Source: Basidiobolus meristosporus CBS 931.73
Taxonomy: Eukaryota; Basidiobolomycota; Basidiobolomycetes; Basidiobolales; Basidiobolaceae
Direction: 5' to 3'
DNA: 60,525 nt
Assembly (NCBI GenBank): GCA_002104905.1
Contig: MCFE01000540.1
Span: 1 to 60,525, forward strand
Shown here piece after piece: positions 51,992-60,525 of this stretch. Below the pieces are notes generated by a model, which was not told the DNA's origin, did not search any database, and worked only from the letters and a program-made list of their open reading frames with translations. Position numbers and translations under genes: made by a program. How positions within the stretch are numbered: the stretch's first letter is position 1; each line of letters begins with the position of its first letter.

Positions 51992-53312
51992 ATGTCCACT
52001 CCTGGAAGTTTGACCTCCCTCCGAATTGGTACATCGGTCTGGATGCTTTTTGTTTGAGAGTTGCCCTTGTTAAATGGTTGATTTTGTATTACAGACAAGG
52101 GGCAAACCCGCTTTACTCCCAAAATAAAACAACGTATTTCAAGAAAGCCAAAGATTGCCACAAAGCATGCAACTGAGTTGAAGTATGCGACTGATACCAC
52201 TTCTCCAAAGAATAGTAATTCACGAAGCTCCTCTTTCAATATGGTCTCTGGATTCTTTTTTAACGTAGTATGCAGTCGAACAGGATATTGTAGAGGAAAC
52301 CCCCGAGCCAGAGGCAGATGATTTTATGCCAACTCCGGCCGGAAAAGCCCGCGCCTCGGCTACCAAACCCGAGTCTAGTGCCACTAAGGGGAAGGTTATC
52401 ATTCCAGGAAACGTGAAGAAAAGGAGAATTTCCGTTTCGAAGGATATAGCCAAACGAGTCCCTAAAGCGGAGGTATCCGCCGACCTGGCCATCCAGGTTG
52501 CAGCGGAGGACCTTTCAAACGTTCCGCTATTCATGTTCTGCAAGGATACGAAGCGTGGCAAGCCAACTAAGGCTTTTCTCGAGCGAGAAAAAGCGAAATT
52601 GGAGAAGAGAAAGAAAGAGCCCATTGAGGCAGTGCCAGCGGACAGTATGAAAACCTCGGTTGACGACGGCAAAGCAAGTGTCTCGACTCAATCCGTAGCC
52701 AAGGAGAGGTACTTTGCAATGCTTCCTTGGTACCCGGTCATTATCTAATGCATTCATAGTAATTTTGCACCCCAGATGAGAGTTGTCAATGGGAAACTAA
52801 TTCTTGATGATACCTCACTATTCGTGGATCATGCCAACATCAACAACAAAGCCACCGAGCCTATGGATGTCGTTGAGGAATGTGCAGCCGACAGGTATGT
52901 CAACAGTGGCACCTATCTTCGTAGGATCAAGTCTCAAAGGTGGACTCCCAAAGAGACGGAAGTGTTCTACCAGGTAAATGGTAGGGTTTGCTATCATGCC
53001 AAATACCATATACTTACGAATGATGTGACGCAGGGATTGGCCAAATGGGGTACGGATTTCAGCTTGATTTCTTCTATGCTCCCAAACCGTACGCAGAAGC
53101 ATATCAAGTACAAATTCAAAAAGGAGGAACAGGTGAATCCAAAGCGAATCACTGAAGCCTTGGTTCGACGTAACCCAGGAACCGCCGCCCCCTCAGTAGA
53201 TGATGGTCCCACTGACCTTGCGCAGGCCACCACTTCCGCCCCCGTCGGAAGACAGACGAGGGGTACTAGAAGCAAGAAAGCCAAGGCCACCCTGGAGCCA
53301 CTCGACCGTTAG
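51992..53312 (+). CDS. BDP1: TFIIIB subunit B'' (Bdp1)
   Basis: Exons 51992-52028, 52095-52214, 52276-52708, 52781-52973 and 53034-53312 give 353 aa. The start MSTPGSLTSLRID leads into GQTRFTPKIKQR, a motif seen near the N-terminus of Bdp1 proteins. The central KERVVNGKLILDDTSL precedes the extended SANT domain: RRIKSQRWTPKETEVFYQGL, then KWGTDFSLISSMLPNRTQ and KHIKYKFKKEE. Bdp1 joins Brf1 and TBP to position RNA polymerase III on tRNA and 5S genes. The junction between exons 3 and 4 is uncertain: a second reading (52736/52776) also keeps frame, but leaves a 39-bp intron. The protein is shorter than yeast Bdp1 (594 aa), lacking most of the N-terminal tail. Confidence 0.9.
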
Positions 53313-53629
53313 CATGAGCTTTGATCTCTCTCAAGTGCGATCTTTCATTCCCGCAGCCTTCATTTTTCCGAAAGGAATCTGCATTCAGCTCTCGTGGATA
53401 ATTCCAATCATGGGCAGGCCGTCCACCTGGCCCTCTATTTTATGGCGTTCCTTCCCTCCGCTTATCCTTCCATTCCCTTGGGAAGTTTGTTCATATTTTG
53501 GCATCGTTGATAGTCTTCTATACTGAAAAGACACATTGCACAATTAAATCGTATGCATGATAAGCAGACATAGGATGTGTGCGTGGGGACATGGGTCTTT
53601 TTTACCGGACATGAAGAGAATCACTCTAT
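53313..53629. other. Convergent intergenic region
   Basis: This lies between the 3' ends of Bdp1 (+) and TMEM164 (-), 317 bp. No gene is seen; it should hold both 3' UTRs. Confidence 0.4.
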
Positions 53630-54764
53630 TTAATGCGTTTTTTTGGATGATGATGGGATTGCTTTGCGAGGTATTAGTTTGAAAGCAACAGAGACGAGCA
53701 ACCATCTCATGAGGAAGGTGAGGGGTAAACAAAGAAGATGCATGCCTAAGCGATAGAATTTACCGAATACGGGTAATAACTGCACAGGTGGGGATAGTTG
53801 ATAGTTCAAGTTTTGGCCGGAAACCAATGCAAAGGGCAACAATATAACTACATTATACAAAGCATAGAAACAGTGGGAGGCAAGGGTCATACTAACAGAG
53901 GGCTTCCAGACTGCAACTTTGCGAGTATAGAAGATGTAGAGAGGTGTCAACAAGATTAACCAGTGCTCTGCGTGACAAAGAAACCGGGTTAGCGACGAAT
54001 GCTGGGATATACATCCGGGTCGGCACCTACCAAGAATGAAATTCTCCACTTCGAGAAATAACGTATATGATCTGTAGTCCGGGAATAAAAGGGCTAGGAT
54101 ACTAGAAGAGCGTGGGGATTAGCGGGGATCAGACAAGATGTGGGCGCGGGGATAACTTACGTTCCCCACATGATGTTGAGGTAAACGTTGAATAAAACAT
54201 GAGGCAATCTCCAGGTCTTTGGGCAAATAAGGACAGTAAGAAGAATAACCAGGCTCACGTGGCACGGTTGTAGGAGAAAGATGGTGCTATCGGTCATATA
54301 CTTGTGGGCAGCAACCAACACCAAGGAGAACGATAATACAGTGATGACCAGTTTTTCGCACAGAGAACGAGGATACGAGGGCACATCAATTCTGTTGGCC
54401 TTCCTGTTGAACACAAATCAGAGTTAGAGCGTGTGGGCTGAAACTGCCACAGTGCTGCAAGCTTACGCATTTTTGAATCCCCTCTTATAAAAATATGTGG
54501 CAGCAAGGGTGAAAATGGACAGATAGGATAGGAATTCGATGGTGTGCTGTCTAGGGCTTATGAACCTGAATCAACGGTATCGTTAATGGAAAGCACAGAT
54601 GTAGTCTGGCTGAAGAGAACCAACCAAGAACCGGCATAGCCACTGGACCAATCGGTCTCAACTGGCATATCCTTGCTGCTAATGAGCTTGGTGAAATCGA
54701 CCAGGGGCTCAAAAAGCATCTTCTCAAAATAAGAGAGCAGATTTATCTCGGAAGTTTGGTTCAT
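53630..54764 (-). CDS. TMEM164-like membrane protein (putative acyltransferase)
   Basis: Five minus-strand exons (54625-54764, 54467-54565, 54161-54403, 54031-54101, 53630-53967) agree in phase and give 296 aa; human TMEM164 has 297. Several membrane helices are evident. Family blocks: FISPRQHTIEF after the first exon, LLQPCHVSLVILLTVLI with the conserved Cys and His, VYLNIMWGTILALLFPD, and FILEHWLILLTPLYIFY. Animal TMEM164 was described as an acyltransferase making ether phospholipids with links to autophagy and ferroptosis; whether that holds in fungi is unknown. The exon 1-2 junction was chosen to restore the WFISPRQH reading. Confidence 0.85.
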
Positions 54765-56386
54765 TAGAGCTAGCCAGCAGCTTTAGCGTGCAAAGGAAAG
54801 AGGGAAGGCTACCGAAGGGGAATCTGCGGTGGGCTGATAAAAATATTTGCTTACACCTGCAGGAGATCCATCCAAAATTTTAGGGTTAAATATGAAATCG
54901 GTGACTTGTATTGGTCATTTAGAACTGGATAAACTCGGCGATAATCAGGCGATGACAAACATGATACTTCAAGCTTTCTAGAATAGAGAAGGCCAATATA
55001 TACAAAGGGCCAACGGGGCCAGCTGATTGGCCCTTGGAGATCAGCTGAGCAGAATCTTCCATTTCTAGACAACGAGATTTCAGTTTGGACCATTCATAGC
55101 GCAGGAAACTCTGAATTCGCTCCGTGTCCAATATAGCAATCATATAGCTTGCTTTGTCGAGTTCCACTGCTTCTCTGTTTCTCTGATACGTGACTGCGTA
55201 CCTGGCTAGTGCTGAGCCGCCAAGAACATCCTCGGAGCATGGCCCACTGCAGCACACCGCAGAGTGATGACTGTGGCCCGCGATTTCTCGGCGGTGATTA
55301 TCTGTGCGATTGGACGCATTAACAGCCACCAGGGGCTGCCGAAATGCCAGCAGCACATCGAGTACTACACCCGGGAGCACGAGGGGCAGCGTTTGCTCTG
55401 ATGGGTTTCCAAAGTATGGGGTTGATGATGGTGGCCATGGTGCAACCGTGCCCCAGGGACAGTTTTTTTAGCTTTCCTGCGTTCCCCAGCACCACCCGTA
55501 TCGTGTTTCTGCCAACCCAACCGAGTGAGGTTCATTCGAAGTATATGGTTAGCCAACACGCTGCTCGGTACTTCGGTAACCATTGCCGCAGCCGCTGGAT
55601 CCACGGAAGCGCTCCGTCCTCAAATCGCCAATCGATTTCAGCTGTGACTGGATAATTGGCCCTCGGAATGTACTACGCCATCGATGCTGCTTCATTTGGA
55701 GTTCCTTGAGAATTAATTAAGCTCCACTGCTGATGGAACTGGCTCATGCCTGGCTTGCTGCACGGTGGTCTCATGTCAATGGCTTCATATTTATCTTTAT
55801 CCTCACCCATGTTGCTTGTTGCAGTCATTTAGTTTCCCGCAAGCGTCCGGCGTTGACGGCCATTAGCTGCTGCCACCACCTAAGGGCACCTCAACCCGAA
55901 GTACCTGAATCTTAGCCAGATGTGCTACTTGCTGCCGAGAGTGCTTCAGCGTGGAGATTGGTGCCGAGTGACGTGCATACACCCAACTCTGCAGGCATTA
56001 TCTCTGAAGTTCCACACAGAGTGTATTGATGAAAGGCAACCTGAGACTATCTAGTGAGCTGTGTACCAACATTCCGACCCATTGTGCATGATCCAAGATT
56101 TCGCCGGTTATTGCTTCGATTGTTGAAGTCGCCCACATGCGTGACAGATAGGGTTACTCGACGTTATCGCAGATCGCTCAATATCCGCCTCCATAATGCA
56201 GCCCTGTCAACCAACCACTTTGTTCCAGTGCTTTCTGGGGTAATCAAATACGCCTTGAATTCTGGTGGTGCTCCCGATCCCCATTGGTCATCTGTGGCGT
56301 GTTAAGTAACCTGAGCTTAGCCACCATTGCAAATGATTAGCATCATTGCGCCTATGGTTCAACTGTTGTCAATTTCGATGTTTAGA
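54765..56386. other. Intergenic region between TMEM164 and the repeat nest
   Basis: About 1.6 kb without a supported gene. A 153-codon minus-strand frame (54919-55380) and frames at 55344-55655, 55733-55915 and 56054-56305 show no family signature or exon chain; chance is the likely cause. Confidence 0.4.
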
Positions 56387-56455
56387 AGGGTCCCAGCAGC
56401 ACATAAGCAAAATTTGGGGGCATCTGGATCACATTCAGTCATTACATGCTCTGAA
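56387..56455 (-). repeat. Diverged LTR fragment, reverse orientation
   Basis: GGGTCCCAGCAGCACATAAG and the following GCAAAATTTGGGGGCATCTG resemble the inverted LTR at about 57723-57765. It is old and poorly conserved. Confidence 0.4.
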
Positions 56456-56459
56456 TTCC

Positions 56460-56726
56460 CGGCCCCTATGAAAAATCACGGTGATGACCCAATCAGAAGA
56501 CCACCGCAAAATTGAGATCCCATGACTAAGAGGTATTGAGGCCATCAGAACACCATACAAGAACTATCTGAATGAAATTGCACTCGGAATATCCAAAAAA
56601 CCTTGGTCAAATTTTCTCACTTTGACAGCTCTTGAGTTGCTGTTGCTTGGTTGTCTGCCTCCTTTCTCATTTCCTGATCCCAGGCACTCAATCCACCTCT
56701 ATGCTCTTGCACATTGATTGTGTTTT
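56460..56726 (+). repeat. Direct repeat unit A, copy 1
   Basis: Starts CCCCTATGAAAAATCACGGT and includes CCATCAGAACACCATACAAG and TCCTGATCCCAGGCACTCAA. It aligns along its whole length with copy 2 at 57056, with many scattered differences and small indels. Confidence 0.65.
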
Positions 56727-57055
56727 ATGTTTTGTAATTCCACCTAAATAGTCACCCAACTTAGTCACTTAGATCATTGCCTAAAAATCTTAGAGAATAC
56801 TAACAAAATTCCTTGCTGGGATCTATTTAGAATATTTTCACCAAGACATCAGGTGCCCAGAACATGAAAATTTGATAAGTTGACCAAACAGCCTCTACCT
56901 TTGACATATGTTTTTGGTGCTATCAGAGTATTGAAGATATTGAAAGTGATAGGAGAACAAGTAGATTACATGGTTTCAATTAATGATTATCCAATGTAAA
57001 AGTGGTATTTATGTTGTAAAACTTTGCAATTCTACCTAAGTATTCACCCCTCTTA
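56727..57055. repeat. Old LTR-like segment with mixed orientations
   Basis: About 56727-56930 reads forward like the 5' half of the LTR (AATTCCACCTAAATAGTCAC, GAACATGAAAATTTGATAAG). About 56930-57010 reads backward like the LTR 3' end (GAAGATATTGAAAGTGATAG, AGAACAAGTAGATTAC). From about 57011 a forward 5' piece starts again (TATGTTGTAAAACTTTGC). It is much more diverged than the copies further right. Confidence 0.6.
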
Positions 57056-57310
57056 GTCCCCTATGAAAAATAATTGTGATAATCCCATCAGAAGGCCATC
57101 ACAAAATTAAAATCCTGTGACAAAGAGGTCTTGATTCCATCAGGACACTATGCAAAGACTGTAAAAAAAATTGCACCCTGACTTTGCAAAAAACTTTGTT
57201 AAAAACTTTTCATAGCAACAATGCATAAGTGGCTTTTAATTGGTTCTCTGCTAATCCTCTCACTTTCTGATCCTGGACACTCAATCACCCCCTGTGTTTG
57301 TGTACATTGA
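57056..57310 (+). repeat. Direct repeat unit A, copy 2
   Basis: Starts CCCCTATGAAAAATAATTGT and includes CCATCAGGACACTATGCAAA and TCTGATCCTGGACACTCAAT, matching copy 1 about 596 bp to the left. Together the copies flank the old LTR-like segment. Confidence 0.65.
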
Positions 57311-57433
57311 TTGGCTATTGCCTCTTTTCCACACTCTTTACTTCCTGACTCAACTAATGCTCTTACTTTGCATGCATACAAATTGGTTTATTTCTGTTGA
57401 AACTTGAGTTGTAACTCAATTGCCAATTGTGCT

Positions 57434-57577
57434 TGTTGTAAGAGTCTTGGAGATATTGGATGTGATTGGGAGAACAAGTAGATTATGTGGTTTTCACTTA
57501 TTGATTTATTGAATGTAAAAGTAGTATTTATACTTTTACATGGTCTTGGCACTACAAACACATAGAATGGTTTAAGG
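57434..57577 (-). repeat. LTR 3' half, reverse orientation
   Basis: On the minus strand this is the last 144 bp of the LTR, starting CCTTAAACCATTC and ending TTACAACA. It ends exactly where a complete inverted LTR begins. It complements the 5' half at 58100-58292. Confidence 0.8.
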
Positions 57578-57910
57578 TGTTGTAAGAGTCTTGGAGATAT
57601 TGGAAGTGATTGGGAGGACAAGTAGATTATGTGGTTTTCACTTAATGATTTATTGAATGTAAAAGTAGTATTTATACTTTTACCTGGTCTTGGCATTACA
57701 AACACGTAGAATAGGTTAAGGAAGGTCCCAAGAACATGTGTGCAAAGTTTGGGGCTGTTTGGACAACTTATCTAATTTTCATGTTCTGGGTAAATTTTCT
57801 AAGTAAATCCTGACAAGGAATTTGGTCAGTATTCTCTAGGATTTGATGGTAATGATCTAAGTGACTAAGTTAGGTGAATATTTAGGTGGAAATACAAATT
57901 TTTTACAACA
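57578..57910 (-). repeat. Complete LTR, reverse orientation
   Basis: 333 bp with TGTTGTAA at one end and TTACAACA at the other, closely matching the LTR at 58293-58624 in reverse. On the minus strand it contains the TATA box GTATAAATAC. Confidence 0.85.
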
Positions 57911-58099
57911 GTACTGACCTATACAAGTCCCTATCCCCACCACTAGCATTAAGCCCAACCCCATGCCCAACAAGTAACTCCATTGAAATCCACCATTCAG
58001 TAAGTATTTCTGCTGTAACACTCTGTTTCCATGACTTTGAAAGGAATCCTGTGGCATTATGCCATTGTTCATCCACTGGTTCCTAAATGCCCTGGTCTT
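57911..58099 (-). other. Segment between LTR copies, possibly internal 3' end of a copia element
   Basis: 189 bp with no good coding match. On the minus strand it would directly precede a 3' LTR, and it has purine-rich stretches such as GTGGTGGGGATAGGGA that could have been a polypurine tract. It could also be plain flanking DNA. Confidence 0.3.
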
Positions 58100-58292
58100 T
58101 GTTGTAAAAACTTGTAGTTCCAGCTAAATAGTCTCCTAACTTATTCACTTAGATCATTTCCTTCAAGTCCTAGTGAATACTGACCAAATTCCTTGTTGGG
58201 ATTTACTTAGAATATTTATCCAGAACATGAAAATTAGATAAGTTGTCCAAACAGCCCCAAACTTTGCACATATGTTCTTGGGACCTTCCTTA
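58100..58292 (+). repeat. LTR 5' half, forward orientation
   Basis: 193 bp from TGTTGTAAAAAC to CCTTCCTTA. It stops at the same internal position (after CCTTA) at which the inverted 3' half begins, and is followed at once by a complete forward LTR. Confidence 0.8.
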
Positions 58293-58624
58293 TGTTGTAA
58301 AAATTTGTATTTCCACCTTAATATTCACCTAACTTAGTCACTTAGATCATTACCATCAAATCCTAGAGAATACTGACCAAATTCCTTGTCAGGATTTACT
58401 TAGAATATTTACCCAGAACATGAAAATTAGATAAGTTGTCCAAACAGCCCCAAACGTTGCACACATGTTCTTGGGACCTTTCTTAGCCTATTCTATGTAT
58501 TTGTAATGCCAAGACCATGTAAAAGTATAAATACTACTTTTACATTCAATAAATCAATAAGTGAAAACCACATAATCTACTTCTACTCCCAATCACATCC
58601 AATATCTCCAAGACTCTTACAACA
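58293..58624 (+). repeat. 5' LTR of the Ty1/copia element
   Basis: 332 bp bounded by TGTTGTAA and TTACAACA, with the usual TG...CA ends. A TATA box (TATAAATA, 58526-58533) lies 3' of the middle, fitting the promoter of the element RNA. The gag start follows 31 bp after the LTR. The matching 3' LTR is outside the window. No standard initiator-Met primer-binding site was recognised after the LTR. Confidence 0.85.
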
Positions 58625-58655
58625 GGCTACAAGCCCCAAGCTGTCACTCTCTGCA

Positions 58656-60525
58656 ATGTCTACTAATGCTATTACTGGAATTTTTCCCTCTGCTGATAAG
58701 TTGGATGGATCTAATTACCAAGTGTGGAAGGTGAAGATGAAAATGCTGCTACAAGAAAGAGGCCTTTGGGATATTGTCATGGGAGAAGAATGCCCTCCTA
58801 AAAATGTGGGAGAGGAAGCCTTTAAGTACCAGAAGAAACAACAAAATGCCTTTAACTGCATATGCCTTAATGTCAAGGACAAATTGCTAATTCAATGCTC
58901 AAGAGCAAAACAGCAAAGAATGCCTGGAAAGCATTAGAAGACACCTACCAGTCATGTTCAGCTGCTAAGAAAATGTATCAGAGACAAAAATTCTGTACCA
59001 CAAAGATGCTGCCAGGAGAAGAAATGAAAAATCTAATCAACAGAATTACCGTGCTGTTAGATCAGATGGAATTTGTGGGTGTACCAACTACTGATGAGGA
59101 TGTCATGGTTACCATCCTGGATAGCCTGAAAGACAGGTTTCAGGGCCTTGTATCAGCCCTAGAGTCCAGAACTGAAGATTTGACCTTAAACTATGTATAT
59201 GGAAGGCTCCTGGATGAAGAATTAAGAAAATCAAGCATCAATAAGAAGGAAGAAGAAAATGCCTTAATAAGCAATGGTGTCCAACAAAGGAAGAACCCAA
59301 GACCCTACAAAGGCAACAGTAACCTGTTTTGCAACTACTGCAAAAGGAAAGGACACACATCAGACCGGTACTTCAGAAAGAGAGACAGTCAGCAGAAAAA
59401 GCCTGAACATGGAAATGCTGCAACAACTGAAGATAGACTATTCATATCTGCACTAAATATGACCACAAACAAGGATTCTCAGACATGGTATACTGACTCT
59501 GGAGCATCTTGACACTTTACACACCTACAAGAACTTTTTACCCAATATCAAGAAATTCCAATTGAGAAGGTTTTCATGGGTGACTATAGAACACTTGATG
59601 CAGTGGGAGAAGGAACTATCCAAGTAAACCCAAGAAGCAGTGAAGGAAGCCATACACTGACCTTTAAAGAGGTACTTTATGTACCAGACATAGCCAAAAA
59701 TCTACTATCTGTAGGCAAGGCTACAGCAGAAGGACTCAGTTTTGCTACAGCAGAAGGACTCAGTTTTGGCTTTGACAATTCTGGATGCAAGATCACTGAT
59801 CAAAATGGTGCCCATATTGCTTGGGTATCAGAGATCAGAACCTATACAAGTTGACTTATATTCCATCATATTTGGAAGCCAATATAAGTAACTTAAATGA
59901 AGAAACAGCAATGCTTGGCACAGGTGATTTGGGCACATCAATTTTGATTATTGCGCAAAACCAATCCAAAGGTCAGCTAATTTCTGCAGTAAAAATTGAT
60001 CCCCCAGCAAATTTGGAGCACTGTGAAGCCTGCATACATGCAAAACAAGCCAGACAATTGTTCAAGAGCTCTGGGTTAATCAAAACTAAGAAAAAATTAG
60101 CTCTAATTCACTCAGATCTGTGTGGACCTATGCAAAATTTATCCTTAGGCAGGATGATGTATTTAATCACTTTTATTGATGATTAACAAAATACACCATG
60201 GGTTTACTTCATGGAGAAAAAGGAAAAGCTCTGTCTAAGTTCAGGGAGTTTAAAGCCATGGTGGAGAGAGAAACTGGTGAAAAGATCAAGAAAATACACT
60301 CTGACAATGGTGGAGAATATACCTCAAAACTCTTCATCCACTTCTGCAAAATTCATGAGATAAAGCAAGAGAACTACTGTACCATCCTCCCCACAGCAAA
60401 ATGAGTAGCAGAATGGTGCTAATAGATCAATAACTGATATGGCAAGATCTAAGATCCATGATCAAGAATTATCCTATGATATATGGGTGGAAGCAGTTGC
60501 CACTCCTGTATACCTTAAGAATAGG
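58656..60525 (+). mobile_element. Decayed Ty1/copia-type retrotransposon, gag to integrase (continues past the window)
   Basis: Gag starts at 58656 (KLDGSNYQVWKVKMKMLLQE, a copia-type gag). A frameshift near 58890 moves the reading to the frame with KSKTAKNAWKALEDTYQS. A zinc knuckle (CNYCKRKGHTSDRYF) has Tyr where the last zinc Cys should be. The protease site WYTDSGAS at about 59491-59509 is followed by a TGA at 59510-59512. The pre-integrase zinc region (HCEACIHAKQ) is reached after another frame change near 59840. The integrase core shows IHSDLCGPM, FIDD followed by TAA, and HSDNGGEYTS, with further frame breaks. The last bases (MARSKIHDQELSYDIWVEA) are still integrase. Gag and Pol order in one strand and the protein motifs place it in copia. 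This copy cannot make a full polyprotein. Confidence 0.88.

Noticed and set aside
52244-52268. 25-bp intron in Bdp1 (ATG/GTCTCT ... CGTAG)
   Set aside because: Too short to splice. The GTAATTC donor at 52215 with the acceptor at 52275 gives a normal 61-bp intron and keeps frame.
40253-54764. Possible functional cluster of endosome/TOR/autophagy genes (Phafin, Raptor, TMEM164)
   Set aside because: Unrelated genes (GUCD1, Trm1, Bdp1) lie between them and no shared signals were seen; chance neighbourhood is more likely.
54919-55380. 153-codon minus-strand frame upstream of TMEM164
   Set aside because: No recognisable domain, no homology by eye and no exon chain. It is long for chance, but I cannot support a gene.
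57388-57705. 105-codon minus-strand frame with an internal repeat
   Set aside because: It is the translation of two inverted LTR 3' ends in a row, not a gene.
58506-58655. Start of the first gag frame inside the LTR
   Set aside because: The frame is open into the LTR, but the first sensible Met after the LTR is at 58656.

Overview
The window is a stretch of a fungal nuclear genome. The genes are cut by many short introns (mostly about 50-70 bp, GT-AG). The gene set is fungal: an RSC1/2-type chromatin-remodeller subunit, a Tea1/Kel-type kelch protein, a Fox2-type peroxisomal beta-oxidation enzyme, Rho1 and polyubiquitin. It also holds families common in animals but missing from budding yeast: GUCD1, TMEM164, a Phafin-type PH-FYVE protein and a PWWP protein with a LEDGF-like C-terminal helical domain. 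That mix suggests an early-diverging (zygomycete-grade) fungus. A Basidiobolus-like species is only a guess.

Layout. 1-828: 3' end of a YANK/STK32 kinase (+). 1504-5668: bromodomain-ankyrin-bromodomain-BAH subunit (+). 6002-7561: adenylosuccinate lyase (-). 8197-8725: mitochondrial ribosomal protein mL43 (-), divergent from 9116-11004 proteasome ATPase Rpt2 (+). 12156-13076: polyubiquitin (+). 14111-14410: dithiol glutaredoxin (+). 14978-17282: PWWP/LEDGF-like protein (+). 18524-20669: broken multi-bromodomain gene (+). 22142-22774 (+) and 23052-23676 (-): a convergent pair of paralogous four-helix membrane proteins. 25646-26452: Rho1 (+), with a telomere-repeat-like G-rich tract about 415 bp upstream. 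27919-30734: multifunctional enzyme type 2 (+). 31407-35821: Tea1-like kelch/coiled-coil protein (-). 37693-37923 (-) and 39247-39492 (+): two small CsbD-like paralogs. 40253-41740: PH-FYVE protein (+). 42907-44036: GUCD1 (+). 44541-46950: Trm1 (+). 47382-51480: Raptor (-), divergent from 51992-53312 Bdp1 of TFIIIB (+). 53630-54764: TMEM164 (-). 56387-60525: a nest of LTR fragments and a decayed Ty1/copia element that runs off the right edge.

Most exon structures were worked out by hand. The phases of all exons agree for YANK, adenylosuccinate lyase, mL43, Rpt2, the PWWP protein, Rho1, MFE-2, the kelch protein, the PH-FYVE protein, GUCD1, Trm1, Raptor, Bdp1, TMEM164 and the membrane pair. The first exon of the RSC gene and one junction in Bdp1 remain less certain.

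Most of the genes are unrelated housekeeping functions, not a pathway cluster. The parts most worth a second look are the DUF1648-like membrane pair, the CsbD-like pair, the ankyrin insertion in the RSC-type protein, the polybromodomain relic, and the LTR nest, where the two halves of one interrupted LTR appear in opposite orientations.
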